Positions 25,054 to 36,611 of a stretch of DNA of 64,000 bases are shown in pieces. The stretch's first letter is position 1; each line of letters begins with the position of its first letter. The position numbers were made by a program, and so were the translations under genes. The notes under the pieces were generated by a model. The model was given only the letters and a program-made list of their open reading frames with translations, was not told the DNA's origin and searched no databases. This DNA comes from Chrysopilus asiliformis (taxonomy: Eukaryota > Arthropoda > Insecta > Diptera > Rhagionidae), in the NCBI GenBank assembly GCA_964034945.1, contig OZ035961.1, positions 94,126,991 to 94,190,990 on the forward strand, written 5' to 3'.

Positions 25054-27461
25054 TCACAGTTGTCTCCTAACAAATTTAACTTTAATGGGATCTTTTGTTC
25101 GAAGAACTACTCCTGCTATAAATGTAATATCTTCCACTTTTGTCACCGGATATACTTCATAATTCATCAGAATATCTACAAGTAATACTTTGATCTCCAA
25201 AAGTGCAAATTTTTGACCTAAAAGCAACCAAATTAATTAAATAAACTTAAAAGCAAATTCAATAATTTACCAATGCAATTACGAGGACCAGCACTGAATG
25301 GAAGATACGCAAAAGGATGTCGATCAACAGAATTTTCTGGTAAAAATCGTTCTGGAATGAACTTTTCTGGTTCGGGATAATGGTTTGGGTCTCGGTGAAT
25401 ATCAAAAATATGAATAAAAATCTGTCCCATTTGGGGAAAAATTAGATTTCCTATAAAAAACAGAACCATTGTTTGTTACATTTAACAAAATATACGGAGA
25501 TTTATTTAAAATATTTTATATTGCACACAAAAGAATGAACAGAAAATATAAGAAATGTAACAATAATTAATTAATATAACGTAACAGAAGATATAAAGCA
25601 ACAGTTTCAGTAATAACGGTATAGAAAAAAATTCTACTTGCCAATTGTACTCTTTTTTTCAATTTCTCTCGAAATTAGAGGTACGGATGGATAAAGTCTT
25701 AAAGTTTCCTTGACAAAACAATCCAAATATTTCATGTTATTAAAGTCGGAAATTGTTAAGTCCGAAACACTATCTAAAAATGTTTTAAAACAAAAAATTA
25801 GTTTTATTCACACTTCTCAAAATTTCTAGCTACCAGTTATATCCTTGACTTCCTCAAAGACCTTTTGTTGAATATCCCTGTGTGTTGCTAACATCAATAA
25901 ACTGAATGTTACGGCAACGGAAGTAGTGTCGTATCCTTCAAACATAAAAGTGTCGACCTCCTCGCAAATTCCTTTATGATCGATATTTTCACCCCTTGCC
26001 TCTGCTGCTAAAAGTGTATCCAACATTGCATATCTATTCTTTTTCTTCTCGTATCTGCAAAAATTTAGGTATCAAAATAATTAAAATAAATACAAATTGC
26101 CGACATTACATATTTTCGTTTTTGATTTGATCATCTCCAAGAACAAATTGTGATCTCCTCTTTTTAATTATGTTGCTCGAAAAACTGTGCGCGTTTGCAA
26201 CAAATTGCTCATATTTTAATTTTGCACCGAAGATTAGATACACGAAATCTGCAGCATGCAAAACGTTTACTTGCCTTTTAACCAAAAAATCTTCAATTGT
26301 GTTAATATTTCTTCGATATTCATCTCCTTCTTTGGATCGATCCAGTTTTACTCCCAAAGCTGTTTCTGTAAATGTAATTTTGTTGCATTTACTGATTGGC
26401 GGACAGATGGACAAACAGATTTATTGTTTTGTGATAGCGAAACCAAACGATTCAGTATATGAAATGATGAATGAAAAACTTGTTAGACATAATGAAATAT
26501 GGATATTATCTCTAATAGCAAAAAGAAGTTTAAAAATGTTTATTCAATGTATGTGTAGAGTATAAAAATAATTAATTTTTCTTACCACACACGTTGTTTA
26601 AAGTAAATCGGGGTACGATATCTCTTAGAGAAGTCGTTTTATCAACATGTTTCGATGCAATATTCTTTACAAACTTCTCGCTTTCTTCTCTAAAAAAATT
26701 TTATTTGCCATTAAATTATTGCATTTTTTAAACGAATATTACATTTACTTACTTGAATATTTCTAAAAATTTCTGCAAAATATTAAAATGAAACGCAGGT
26801 GTTAGCAGTCGTCGACGAGAGAACCATTTTTGACCTGCAAATATAAATTTATTATCACCACTTTAAAAATTGTTGCGTGCAAAATTAATCTGCATTTGTA
26901 CCATGACTAGTTAATAGTCCAGTTCCTAAAAATGAATCTAGTGATGCATATATAATTCCTTTCTTCATAAGGTGTTGGCTGCTTAAAATTGGCTCAGCAT
27001 CCTCAGCTTTTATTACATTATAAATGGGCAGATTGAATGCATGCAGCAAATAAGATTTTTGATATTTTTTCGCCAATCCCCGAAGAAATTTGAATGCACT
27101 TTCTGGAAATTAAAACAGGATTTTCTTTGATTTTTTTTTTATTACCGAGTTATGTAACTTTTTGAGAAAATACTATTTTGTTTTATTTTCAGGGATGTAC
27201 AACTTTAACAGGGATGCGATATTATATAGTTTTATTAAAATTCAAATAAATGTATTTTTTTATGTAGATTTTACCTATATTTAGTGTAAGAAATAGAAAA
27301 TTGTTGCCGAAAAGAAACAAGCGCGGCGGTCCTGGTGCAACATTTTCCACATTTTCACCGTTAACCGTTTTTACTTTCGATACGAAAATTACCGGAACAA
27401 GGTAATGCCAAAATAATATAATTAACACCAAAATTACTAATGTTAAATAGAAGTTAATCAT
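25054..27461 (-). CDS. Cytochrome P450, CYP4-like (gene A)
   Basis: Microsomal haem-thiolate monooxygenase of clan 4. Nine exons (minus): 27275-27461, 26902-27102, 26753-26834, 26586-26689, 26110-26365, 25834-26054, 25642-25773, 25271-25450, 25054-25217; total 1527 bases, 508 residues. It has an N-terminal membrane anchor ([18 protein letters not shown]), helix C KWFSRRR, the CYP4-style ETALGVKLD block, I-helix [15 protein letters not shown]-helix [14 protein letters not shown] and the haem loop [10 protein letters not shown] with its Cys ligand. All catalytic motifs are intact, so it is probably functional. The I-helix has Glu-Gly-Tyr instead of the usual Ala-Gly-x; Glu here is typical of CYP4. 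Intron 7 uses a GC donor. A mariner element (27653-28945) sits about 190 bp upstream of the ATG. It may be a detoxification or fatty-acid/hormone-metabolising enzyme; the substrate is not inferable. Confidence 0.93.
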
Positions 27462-27652
27462 TGTATTTTCCTAATAATATATTAATTTAAAATTAATAAA
27501 ACTTCAGTACTTCTTTCTTATAATAGAACTTTTTGGACCGAGATGATCTAGAAGACTGGTTTAACTTCACAATATGACAATTTGCATACCAGACTTTGGC
27601 TGTTATCTACAAGTTGGAATGATGACCAGAAAGATTCAAGGAAAGTTATTTA

Positions 27653-28945
27653 ACACATGGATCAATAAGTCCCGAGACTAACCCAGAGATGACGCTCGTA
27701 GTAAACCAGTAACCACGTCTTTCTAGAGTACTAACCTTTGCTTGAAACGTGTCAAAATTTTAAGTCGATCGGACCAGAAACAGCTGAGTTATCGAGGTTG
27801 GAGTAAAGTCGTTTTGTAGTTTGTTTAAAAAATGGAAAAAACCGAGTTTCGTGTTCTGATAAAACATTGTTTTTTAATGGGTAAAAACACCGTGCAAGCG
27901 AAACAATGGATTGAAAAATGTTACCCGGACTCTTGTCCATCAAAAGCAACGATTTGTCGGTGGTTTGCCGAGTTTAAACGTGGTCGTACCGACACAAATG
28001 ACGCGGAACGCTCGGGTAGACCTGTGGAAGCCGTTACACCGGAAAATGTGAGTGAAGTGACAAAAATTATAATGAAAGATCGTAAAGTGAAGCTCCGTGA
28101 GATTGCTGAGATAACACAGATATCATATGGAAGTGCATTTACTATCCTTCATGAAAAATTGAGCATGAAAAAGGTTTTTTCCAAGTGGGTGCCGCGATTG
28201 CTTTCGATGGAACAAAAACAGCAACGAGTCGATGATTCAGAAAGCTGTTTATCGCTATTTACTCGCAATAAAAAAGATTTCTTGCGTCGTTACGTGTCCA
28301 TGGACGAAACATGGATACATCACTACACTCCAGAGTCGAAGCGGCAGTCATCTGAGTGGCGCACAGCTGGCGAAAGCCGTCCGAAGCGTCCGAAAACGCA
28401 GCAGTCAGCTGGCAAAGTCATGGCGTCAGTTTTTTGGGATACGCATGGCGTGATTTTCATTGACTACCTCGAAAAAGGTAAATCGATCAACAGTGATTAT
28501 TATATTGACTTGCTGGTGCGTTTGAAGGAGGAAATCGCAAAAAAACGACCGCACATGCAGAGAAAAAAAATCCTTTTTCACCAAGACAATGCACCCTGCC
28601 ACAAGTCGATGAAAACAATGGCAAAATTGAACGAATTGGGCTTTCATCTGCTTCCCCACCCCCCATACTCGCCAGATTTAGCCCCCAGTGACTACTGGCT
28701 CTTTGCTGATCTTAAAAAAATGCTCCAGGGAAAAAGATTTGGCTCAAATGAGGAGGTCATCGCTGAAACTGAAGCTTATTTTGAAGCGAAAGATAATTTT
28801 TTTTATAAACATGGTATTGAAAAATTGGAAAAGCGTTGGAACGATTGTATCACCCTAAAAGGTGATTATATTGATGAATAAAAAAAAATTTGGCAAAAAA
28901 AATGTTGTTTTCATTGTTAGTCTCGGGACTTATTGATCCATGTGT
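27653..28945 (+). mobile_element. Intact mariner transposon (1293 bp)
   Basis: Inverted ends of about 29 bp starting ACACATGGATCAATAAGTCC and continuing CGAGACTAA, flanked by TA target duplications (27651-27652 and 28946-28947). It encloses an uninterrupted transposase. Length and structure are those of a complete mariner. It is inserted in the 5' flanking block of P450 gene A, in opposite orientation to that gene. Confidence 0.96.
27832..28881 (+). CDS. Mariner transposase, intact, D,D34D
   Basis: Cut-and-paste transposase of 349 residues, the usual mariner length (about 345). An N-terminal paired helix-turn-helix region (residues 1-110) contains CPSKATICRWFAEFKRG and the SGRP linker; WVPRLL (119-124) precedes the catalytic core. 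The catalytic aspartates are in MDETW (D158), HQDNAPCH (D252) and YSPDLAPSDYWLF (D287), giving the exact 34-residue spacing of mariner. There are no stops or frameshifts, and the ATG lies about 180 bp inside the left end. It may still be active or only recently silenced; the residues alone do not prove activity. Antisense frames over the same span are shadows. Confidence 0.97.
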   Translation: MEKTEFRVLIKHCFLMGKNTVQAKQWIEKCYPDSCPSKATICRWFAEFKRGRTDTNDAERSGRPVEAVTPENVSEVTKIIMKDRKVKLREIAEITQISYGSAFTILHEKLSMKKVFSKWVPRLLSMEQKQQRVDDSESCLSLFTRNKKDFLRRYVSMDETWIHHYTPESKRQSSEWRTAGESRPKRPKTQQSAGKVMASVFWDTHGVIFIDYLEKGKSINSDYYIDLLVRLKEEIAKKRPHMQRKKILFHQDNAPCHKSMKTMAKLNELGFHLLPHPPYSPDLAPSDYWLFADLKKMLQGKRFGSNEEVIAETEAYFEAKDNFFYKHGIEKLEKRWNDCITLKGDYIDE

Positions 28946-28947
28946 TA

Positions 28948-29395
28948 CATCAAAAAATTTTTTTATTATTATTTTTGTGTATATTATTAATAACAAGAAT
29001 CAATCAATAGGAAGTTTCGTATGTTGTCCGATGAATTGGAAAGATTTAAATAATGATAGCACATAAACATTGTGTGACCTTCACCAGTTCCTGACAATAG
29101 ATCCCGTTTTATGATTTCTGTTCCCTCAAAAACGCTCAAGTTTTTTGTATAATCGGCTTTGAGTTATTTCAGATTTGCACCCGTTTATATACTCGAGATC
29201 TTTAATTCAAACTTTATTAAAAATCTGTTTGATAATATTTTCGGCAATGTTGTTTTACTACTTTTATGTTTGGCTTAAATTTAATATGTAAATGTGATCG
29301 AGACTATCGGCTAGCAGTTGTTTATTTTTACTTTCATCTGCTTTAGAAGAAAAGTATTGTATTCATGACAGATACCGACTCGAGCGAGAAGAGGA
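28948..29395. promoter_or_regulatory. Displaced half of the P450 gene A upstream block
   Basis: The sequence right of the mariner (ATTATTAATAACAAGAATC, then CAATCAATAGG) resembles the upstream blocks of the orphan exon (about 31700) and gene C (about 34990), where the corresponding parts are contiguous with the promoter. The mariner therefore appears to split this block. No transcription-factor site is assigned. Confidence 0.45.
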
Positions 29396-29945
29396 GCAGA
29401 TAGAATCTTTCTGATCAGTGCGAAATCTGTTTCAGGTAAAATTATGAAGATGTCCGTGATTTCTGTATGTCGGTGTGTCTGTCGGTCCGTCTGTCAGTCT
29501 GTATCTTAAATAACTCGAGAACGCACTGAACTAGCGACTTGAAATTTTTTGTGAATGAGTTCTTCGAAAATCGTAGTTTCCTATCAACTTTTGAAAAAGT
29601 TACGTTAGTTATAAAGGGGACTTCCCCTTTCTCGGAAACTATGCTTTTTTGGAAAAAAATGATTATAACCAAATTTAAAGGAAATAAATTTTCTTCATTT
29701 TTTGCTTTAACGGTTTTTACGTCTCTCGACCTCAAAATATTTAAAAAAAAAGACTTGAAAATTTTACGAAAACTAATCGCTTTTATAATAAAACGCATAG
29801 CGCCAAATTCAAAGAAATAAAATTTCCTGTATTTTCCAATTTAAAGTTTTTTACGTATCTGTAATGGTTTTTAAGATATTAGAAAAACATCATTTTTCAC
29901 ATATTTTTTTCGAGACTAAATATTGCAAAGTTTGGTGTTGATCCC
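29396..29945. repeat. Interspersed repeat family B, copy 1
   Basis: Shares with 49170-49615 the order: AAAATTATGAAGATGTCCG, a GTCTGTCGGTCCGTCTGTC tract, AAATAACTCGAGAACGCACT, TTTTTGTGAATGAGTT and ATCGTAGTTTCCTATCAA. No coding capacity; the reading frames on both strands are repeat-derived. Confidence 0.7.
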
Positions 29946-29953
29946 AATTGATA

Positions 29954-30537
29954 TTTATACCCGTATGGTGAAACCGAAGGGTATATTAACTTTGCCTTAC
30001 CGTTTGTAACACCAAGATCCCGTCATCACACACAAAAATGAATTACACCAGTGTGTTTAGATTGATAAAAATAATTAATTTTTGCATGTCCGTTTGTCCG
30101 TCCGTCTGTCCGTCCGTCTGTCCGTCCGTCCGTCTGTGGCGTGGATTCCGGGCGCACGGATTGAGCTAGAGACTTGAAATTTTGAGCAGATCCGTTTTTC
30201 GTAAAATGCGAGGATAAGTTCGTTAATGGGCAAAAATGGACCATTAGGGGGGGTACCCCCCCATACGAACGAAAAGGTTTTTTGTGAATTTCTCAAAAAC
30301 AGTGCATCTTATCAAAAAAGTGCAAGAACAAAAGTTATCTAGGATATGATTCTACATAAAACTCCCATATATCAAAATCCGATTGGAATAAATTTAAAAA
30401 AATCTTATTGGAAACTTTCCAAATTGGTTTGACTTCAAGTGGAATTTTGGTAGAACTGTTCGAATTTTGATACGAATATCACCATACGGGTTTTCAATAA
30501 TTGCCAGATTGGCAATTATAGCTTTTGTTATGTTTTA
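29954..30537 (-). repeat. Interspersed repeat family A, copy 3
   Basis: Inverse orientation to copies 1-2: begins ATACCCGTATGGTGAAACC and ends TATAGCTTTTGTTATGTTT, with the (GTCC/GTCT)n tract, GGGGGGGTACCCCCCC-like palindrome and GATCCCGTCATCACACAC. It lies in the gap between the P450 gene A flank and the orphan first exon. Confidence 0.85.
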
Positions 30538-30725
30538 AATCTAACATTCATAAAGTAAAATTTCTTTTTTTATTAAAATCGAACTACAGATCTTTGTAAT
30601 ATTTCAACGACAAACATCGATCTTTTTTATGTAACACAAAAAAAATCAAAATAAATAAAACACAAGAGATCAAAAATCTCAAGACATGGAAATTTTGTAA
30701 ATAAATTACTCTTGTATATAAATTA

Positions 30726-31110
30726 CTAGCAGACCCTAGGTTGCCAGCTTAAAGTTTTTTGTATAAATTTTAGAATGCCAAAAAACCATAAATAACTTAA
30801 AAACTCTTGGAAAAAACGTTATCCTTACAAGACCTTGTGTTTCGAATTTTGAAAATCGAATACCGGATTCGTTATCAGTGACCCCATAATGCCAATTTTT
30901 CCGGTAAAAATTGGGGAAAGGGATATTTCGGTAGTCCTTACAGGACCCTCCGTTTCGAATTTTGAAAATCTAACATAGCTAAAAACCTGCTCTTGGTAAC
31001 GCGGGTCATTTTGCAAAAAACCGCGTAAAAATCGGTCCAGTAGTTTTTGAGTTTTGTAATCTCAAACCAACCAATAGACCAACAAACATCCATTTTTATA
31101 TATATATAGA
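30726..31110 (-). mobile_element. Non-autonomous Helitron (385 bp)
   Basis: On the minus strand it starts TCTATATATATATAAAAATG after an A and ends GGGTCTGCTAG before a T: all four Helitron boundary rules hold. Interior similar to the left part of the 16933-18231 element (for example TGCCAGCTTAAAGTTTTTTG). No coding capacity. Confidence 0.8.
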
Positions 31111-31272
31111 TAACGTATTACGTGCCATATAATCTCTAAAAACAATTTTAAGATAAATTGATTTAATTATGCGCAAATTATAAAATATGAAAACACAACC
31201 AATTCGTTGATAACAAGTGTAGGTAAAATTCACCTGAAACAAGATCACTATGAATAATTTTGTATGACTTAC

Positions 31273-31459
31273 CTATATTAAGTGAAACAAATTCAAAACT
31301 GTTACCAAAAAAGAAAATACGTGGAACTACTGGTGCAACATTTTCCACATTTTCACCGTTAATCGTTTTTACTTTCGACGCGTAGACTGCTGGGAGGACA
31401 AGACGAAAAATCAACAAAAGTAACACGAAAATTATTAATATTAAATAGAGAAAAATCAT
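31273..31459 (-). CDS. Orphan P450 first exon (alternative first exon or gene relic, B)
   Basis: An intact 187-bp first exon, the same length as exon 1 of P450 genes A and C, encoding a membrane anchor (LYLILIIFVLLLLIFRLVLP) and [16 protein letters not shown], then LNIG and a GTAAGT donor in the same phase. No exons 2-9 lie between it and gene A; the 3.8 kb below it holds repeats, a Helitron and the mariner. It could splice to exon 2 of gene A (acceptor at 27102), giving an alternative N-terminus from its own promoter, or it is the surviving head of a deleted third gene. Reading frame and donor are undamaged, which mildly favours continued use. Confidence 0.8.
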
Positions 31460-31585
31460 GGTAGTTTTTCAGTTATAATGAAAAATTTTCAATTCCTTTT
31501 GTTAAAAATAACTTTTTTATAATTGGGGTTACCCTAAGTTTCGAGATATTAAAAAAATAGCTTTTCGCACCGTGAATCTGTATAT

Positions 31586-31591
31586 CACTGA
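31586..31591 (-). promoter_or_regulatory. Candidate initiator TCAGTG of the orphan P450 exon
   Basis: TCAGTG on the minus strand lies about 130 bp 5' of the ATG, within a block (about 31555-31800) conserved with the upstream block of gene C (GATATACAGATTCAC follows in both). Conservation around an arthropod initiator consensus suggests a duplicated core promoter. Confidence 0.45.
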
Positions 31592-32172
31592 TTCAGTTTC
31601 AATTGTTGACAATTTGTACACTAGACTTTGGTTCTTATCTATAAGGTTATGCGATAACCATAAAGACTCAACTTTTTTTTTAAATATCAGCTAAAATTAT
31701 TATTGTTTATAATAACAAAAGTCAATGAATGGTAAATTTCTTGTGGTGTCGAAGTCCACGGACCAAAAAGATTCAAATGGAGATACCTTTGCGGATGTCA
31801 AATTGACCAGAAAAATTACGAATCGCTTAACTATAATTAAATTTGTATGTATTGTTGCACATACCTATCTAGATTTCCTAATATGTTGCGGAAAATATCA
31901 AATGATATGAAATTTATAAGTGTATGGACAAGTCCGCCCGTAACCAAAAACCAACAAATTAGAAAATCTTTTTTTCATTTAAGTAACAACATTTTCTTCA
32001 CTAATATTTCAATGCTTTACAAGTGATTAAATAATGTACAAAAATTCAAAAATAAATTTTTTATTAGGAAAAGTTTTAGTTAAAAAATTATTATTTTATA
32101 AAAAACACCCAGGCATAAACCTTGAAAACATTAAAAAATTATTATAACCACAAGAATAAGTTTTTAGAGAAA

Positions 32173-34774
32173 TCACATCTTCCTCTTAGTAAATTTAACT
32201 TTGATTGGAGATTTCGTCCGCAGAACTAGACCTGAGATAAATATAATATCTTCCACTTTTGTAACCGGATGTACTTCATAATTCATCAGAATATCTACAA
32301 GTAATACTTTGATCTCCAAAAGTGCAAATTTTTGACCTAAAAGCAATTAAATTAATTAAATAAATTGAAAAGCAAATTTAATAATTTACCAATGCAATTA
32401 CGAGGCCCAGCACTGAATGGAAGATACGCAAAAGGATGTCGATCAACTGAATTTTCTGGTAAAAATCGTTCAGGGATGAACTTTTCCGGCTCGGGATAAT
32501 GGTTTGGATCTCGGTGAATATCAAATATATGTATTAAAATCTGTCCCATTTGGGGAAAAATTAGATTTCCTGTAAAAAACAGAACCATTGTTTGTTACAT
32601 TTAACAAAATATACGGAGATTTATTTAAAATATTTTATATTGCACACAAAAGAATGAACAGAAAATATAAGAAATGTAACAATAATTAATTAATATAACG
32701 TTACAGAAGATATAAAGTTACAGTTTCAATAATAACCGTATAGAAAAAAAAAATCTACTTGCCAATTGTACTCTTTTTTTCAATTTCTCTCGAAATTAGA
32801 GGTACGGATGGATAAAGTCTTAAAGTTTCCTTGACAAAACAATCCAAATATTTCATGTTATTAAAGTCGGAAATTGTTAAGTCCGAAACACTATCTAAAA
32901 ATGTTTTGAAACAAAAAATTAGTGTTATTCACAATTTTTAAAGTTTTTAGGTACCAGATATATCCTTGACTTCCTCAAAGACCTTTTGTTGAATATCCCT
33001 GTGTGTTGCTAGCATCAATAAACTGAATGTTACGGCAACGGAAGTAGTGTCGTATCCTTCAAACATAAAAGTGTCAACCTCCTCGCAAATTCCCTTGTGA
33101 TCGATATTTTCACCCCTTGCCTCTGCTGCTAAAAGTGTATCCAACATTGCATATCTATTCTTTTTCTTCTCGTATCTGCAAAAATTTAGGTGTCAAAATA
33201 ATGAAAATAAATACAAATTGCCGACATTACATATTTTCGTTTTTGATTTGATCATCGCCCAGAACAAATTGTGATCTCCTCTTCTTAATTATGTTGCTAG
33301 AAAAACGATGCGCATTTGCAACAAATTGCTCGTATTTCAATTTCGGACCAAAGATTAGATAAATAATATTTGCAGCAAACCAAACGTTAATTTGCCTTTT
33401 AACCATAAAATCTTCAATTGTGTTAATATTTTTTCGATATTCATCTCCTTCTTTGGATTGATCGAGTTTGACTCCCAATGCCGTTTCTGAAAATGTATTA
33501 GATAAAAAAAATATGTTACAGAATACAGAAAATGTTATCAACACATATCTCTACTTATGAAATTTCCAACAATAAATTTAAAAAAAAAATACATCACCAC
33601 AAATGTTGTTTAAGGTAAATCGAGGTACGATATCTTCTAAAGATGTGATTGTATCAACATGTTTTTCATATACGCAGGTAACAAATTTTTCGCTTTCCTC
33701 TCTAAAACATTTTATTTCTTATTGTTAGTATAATAAGTCTCAAATTATTAAAATAGTAAAATACTTAAATATTTCTAAAAACTTTTGCAAAATATTAAAA
33801 TGAAATGCAGGTGTAAGCAGCCTTCGACGAAAAAGCCATTTTGTACCTATATACAAAACATAAAAATACATTAAAGTCTCAAAATTGCTATTTGCAAAAC
33901 TTTTTACCATGACCAGTTAAAAGTCCAGTTCCTAAAAATGAATCTAGTGATGCATATATAATTCCTTTCTTCATAAGGTGTTGGCTGCTTAAAATTGGCT
34001 CAGCATCCTCAGCTTTTATCACATTATAAACAGGCAAATTAAAAGAATGTAGTAAATATGATTTTTTGAATGTTTTTGCAAAATCTCGGAGGATCTGAAA
34101 AGCACTTTCTGAAAAACAAAAACCGTATTTCCTTTAAAATTCTGGAAAAAGAGCTGAAAGAAATTTTATGAAAATTATGAAGAAAAAAATTAAACACGAA
34201 TACAGAGAGAGAGAGAGCTGTAATGTTCTTAGACGAAAATCTCCGTGTAAAAAAACGTTTTTACAATTAAAAAAATTCAATTCAAAAATCGTCTTAAAAT
34301 AATTAGAAACATTAACACAATAATTATTTAATCTGGACGGATAATATCTTCACAACGAATTCTTTATCTGTTCACTGTTAATCTAATGAATGAAAAACTT
34401 ATCAACCAATTGCAAATTATAGTTTACGCAATAATTTTAATTAGGCGTAAATCACATTCCTGGGATCGAACAGTTTTAAAATGAAAACTAAATTAAAAAC
34501 GCATTGAAATAATTGCCCAAAAATGATTTTAAGTGTAATTAAATTTTACGCAAATGGAAATCTTACTCAATATATCGTATATCTTACCTAAATCAAGTGA
34601 GAGAAATAAAAAATTGTTGCCAAAAAGAAAATTCCGTGGTACTGCTGGAATCACATTTTCCACATTTTCGCCGTTAACCGTTTTTACTTTCGACACGAAA
34701 ACCCCCGGAAGCAGAAACCGAAAGATTAATAAAATTAATACTAGGACTAATAATATTAAATATAAAGAAGGCAT
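32173..34774 (-). CDS. Cytochrome P450, CYP4-like (gene C), tandem paralogue of gene A
   Basis: Same nine-exon structure and identical exon lengths as gene A: 34588-34774, 33908-34108, 33765-33846, 33598-33701, 33231-33486, 32955-33175, 32763-32894, 32390-32569, 32173-32336; 508 residues. It has a membrane anchor ([20 protein letters not shown]), helix [47 protein letters not shown] and [10 protein letters not shown], all intact. Exons 6-8 and much of exon 9, with the introns between them, are almost identical to gene A, whereas exons 1-5 and the last ~20 residues differ clearly. Intron 7 again has a GC donor. Probably a functional microsomal monooxygenase with the same chemistry as A but a partly different substrate pocket (the divergent exon 5 region covers helices F-G). 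Head-to-tail tandem arrangement with A and the orphan exon. Confidence 0.93.
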
Positions 34775-34865
34775 TTGATTCTTCTAATAATGAAAATAGT
34801 AAGAAACACAAAATTTTTTCTGTTCTTTTTGGTAATATAACTTTTCGCACTGTGAATCTGTATAT

Positions 34866-34871
34866 CACTGA
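34866..34871 (-). promoter_or_regulatory. Candidate initiator TCAGTG of P450 gene C
   Basis: Same TCAGTG with downstream GATATACAGATTCACAGTG as at the orphan exon, about 95 bp upstream of the gene C ATG. The surrounding block (about 34840-35090) is a duplicate of 31555-31800. Confidence 0.45.
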
Positions 34872-35099
34872 TTCTACTTCAATTGTTGACAATTTGCACA
34901 ACCAGACTCTTGGGGTCTTATCTAAAAGGTTATGCGATAATCAGAAAAATTCAAAAATACTTTTTAATGTCAGCTGAAATTATCATTGTTTATAATAAGA
35001 AAAATCAATGAATGATAAAATAGCTCACACGCTGTCGGTGCCAAGTTCACGGACCAAAAAGATGCAAATAAAGATACCTTCGCGGATGCGAAATTAAGC

Positions 35100-36456
35100 A
35101 AAGAATTTAATTGCTATTTAATAATATAAAAATTTGTCTACTATCGCATGTTGATTTTTTTGATATCTGATGGGAAAAAGCACATGAAATGAAAATTGTG
35201 GACTCCGTTGTTTTTCTGAAAGAAAATAAATTTGTTTATCGAACGTCAGTCATGTTAAAAAAAACTTTTTACACTACACCATAAGTGGGGCGCGTATTCA
35301 TCCTTTGTTTTATCTGGTCTGTTGATATTTTAAAACAGAGGAAAATACGTATATAAAAACAAGAACGTATAAAAGCACCTAAAAAAACAACAAAAAATGT
35401 GGGATAAAATATATATACTTTAATACTGAATAAATCCAATAAAGGCTAATTACAATAAACCATGAATTCTGTGGTAATTTGCCAAAACTTGATAACTACA
35501 TTTTTCAAATTTTGACCGAAGCAATTTCAAAATTAATAAAAAATATGACATGATCAAATTTTTAGTTTGTACGTTAATTAAACATTTATTTTAAACGTTA
35601 ATTTAAACTTTAAAATAACCAGCCAAAGGAAAGTTTTGTCATGTCATATTTTTTTAACATTTTTAAATTGCTTTGTTCAAAATTTGAAAAATGTAGTTAT
35701 CAAGTTTTGGCAACTTACCACAGAATTATGGATCATTTAAAATGTTTAATATTTGCTTTCTGAGTCGATCTACAATGCTTAGGTTTCGTTTCTTGAATTT
35801 CCCCGCGAATTTTATTCACAATTTATTCCGCGAAATTTATTTATCTATCGCAGAATAAATTCACTTAAATCCGATTTTTTTTCGGCAATTTTATTTGAGA
35901 AAATTTATGTTCAAGAAAATATTTCAGAATTTTGAACCGTAGTGTAAACTGTTATGAAACGCGAATTGAATATAGCAGAATAAAATTCACTGAATGAAGT
36001 GGCAAATGTAAATAGCGCCTCAATAACCAAAAATTGGTTCACTTAAATTTTTGTATTTTTTGTTGAAATATGATGTTTTTAAACAATGAGTCGGAATTTC
36101 ATAAGACTTTGCCAGTTAGTGATATATCAGATTCATATATCAGTTAAAAAAATTCCCCTCTCCACTGTATATACTAATTTTTACGATTTTCTCGAAAATT
36201 TTGCGTAATATTAAAAAAAATTATAAAGCAAAAAGTATTTATAGTACGATTTTTCACAACTATTTGAACAATTTCATATAAAAAAATCAATGAAGTCAAT
36301 CCTTTTCTATTCCATTCACAAACGGAATGATATTCGGCAAATATTTCGATATAACAGTATTTACAATACCATTTGAAATAATTTTCCCATACATCGTAAT
36401 TCAACCAAGAGAGCTTTAAAAATCGCAATTTCAAAACTTAGTGAAAAATATCCTTA
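35100..36456. other. Intergenic AT-rich DNA with one foldback
   Basis: No gene recognised. It contains the foldback at 35460-35731. A short minus-strand frame at 36174-36434 has no recognisable domain. Confidence 0.4.
35460..35731. repeat. Foldback element with ~70-bp arms
   Basis: Left arm CCATGAATTCTGTGGTAATT, then TGCCAAAACTTGATAAC; right arm is its complement ending CCACAGAATTATGG. A diverged relative of the same arms occurs at about 45905-46160 (TTGCCAAAAATTGATAACCGC / GCGGTTATCAAGTTTTGG). No coding capacity. Confidence 0.75.
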
Positions 36457-36611
36457 AGTGGCCCGTAAACGCACAATATTATTGTGCAATATTTCAATAT
36501 TGTGCAATATATTGACCATTTAGGTGTAATATTCAACGGTTGTGCAATATATTGAAGAAATCAAAATCGGTTTGATTTTTATTGCACAATAAGATTTATT
36601 GTATAGTCTGA

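Noticed and set aside
28426..28659. Antisense frame over the mariner transposase
   Set aside because: Shadow of an intact coding frame on the other strand.
34204..34222. GA-repeat as a regulatory GAGA element
   Set aside because: A short GAGAGA run inside intron 1 of P450 gene C; no independent support.
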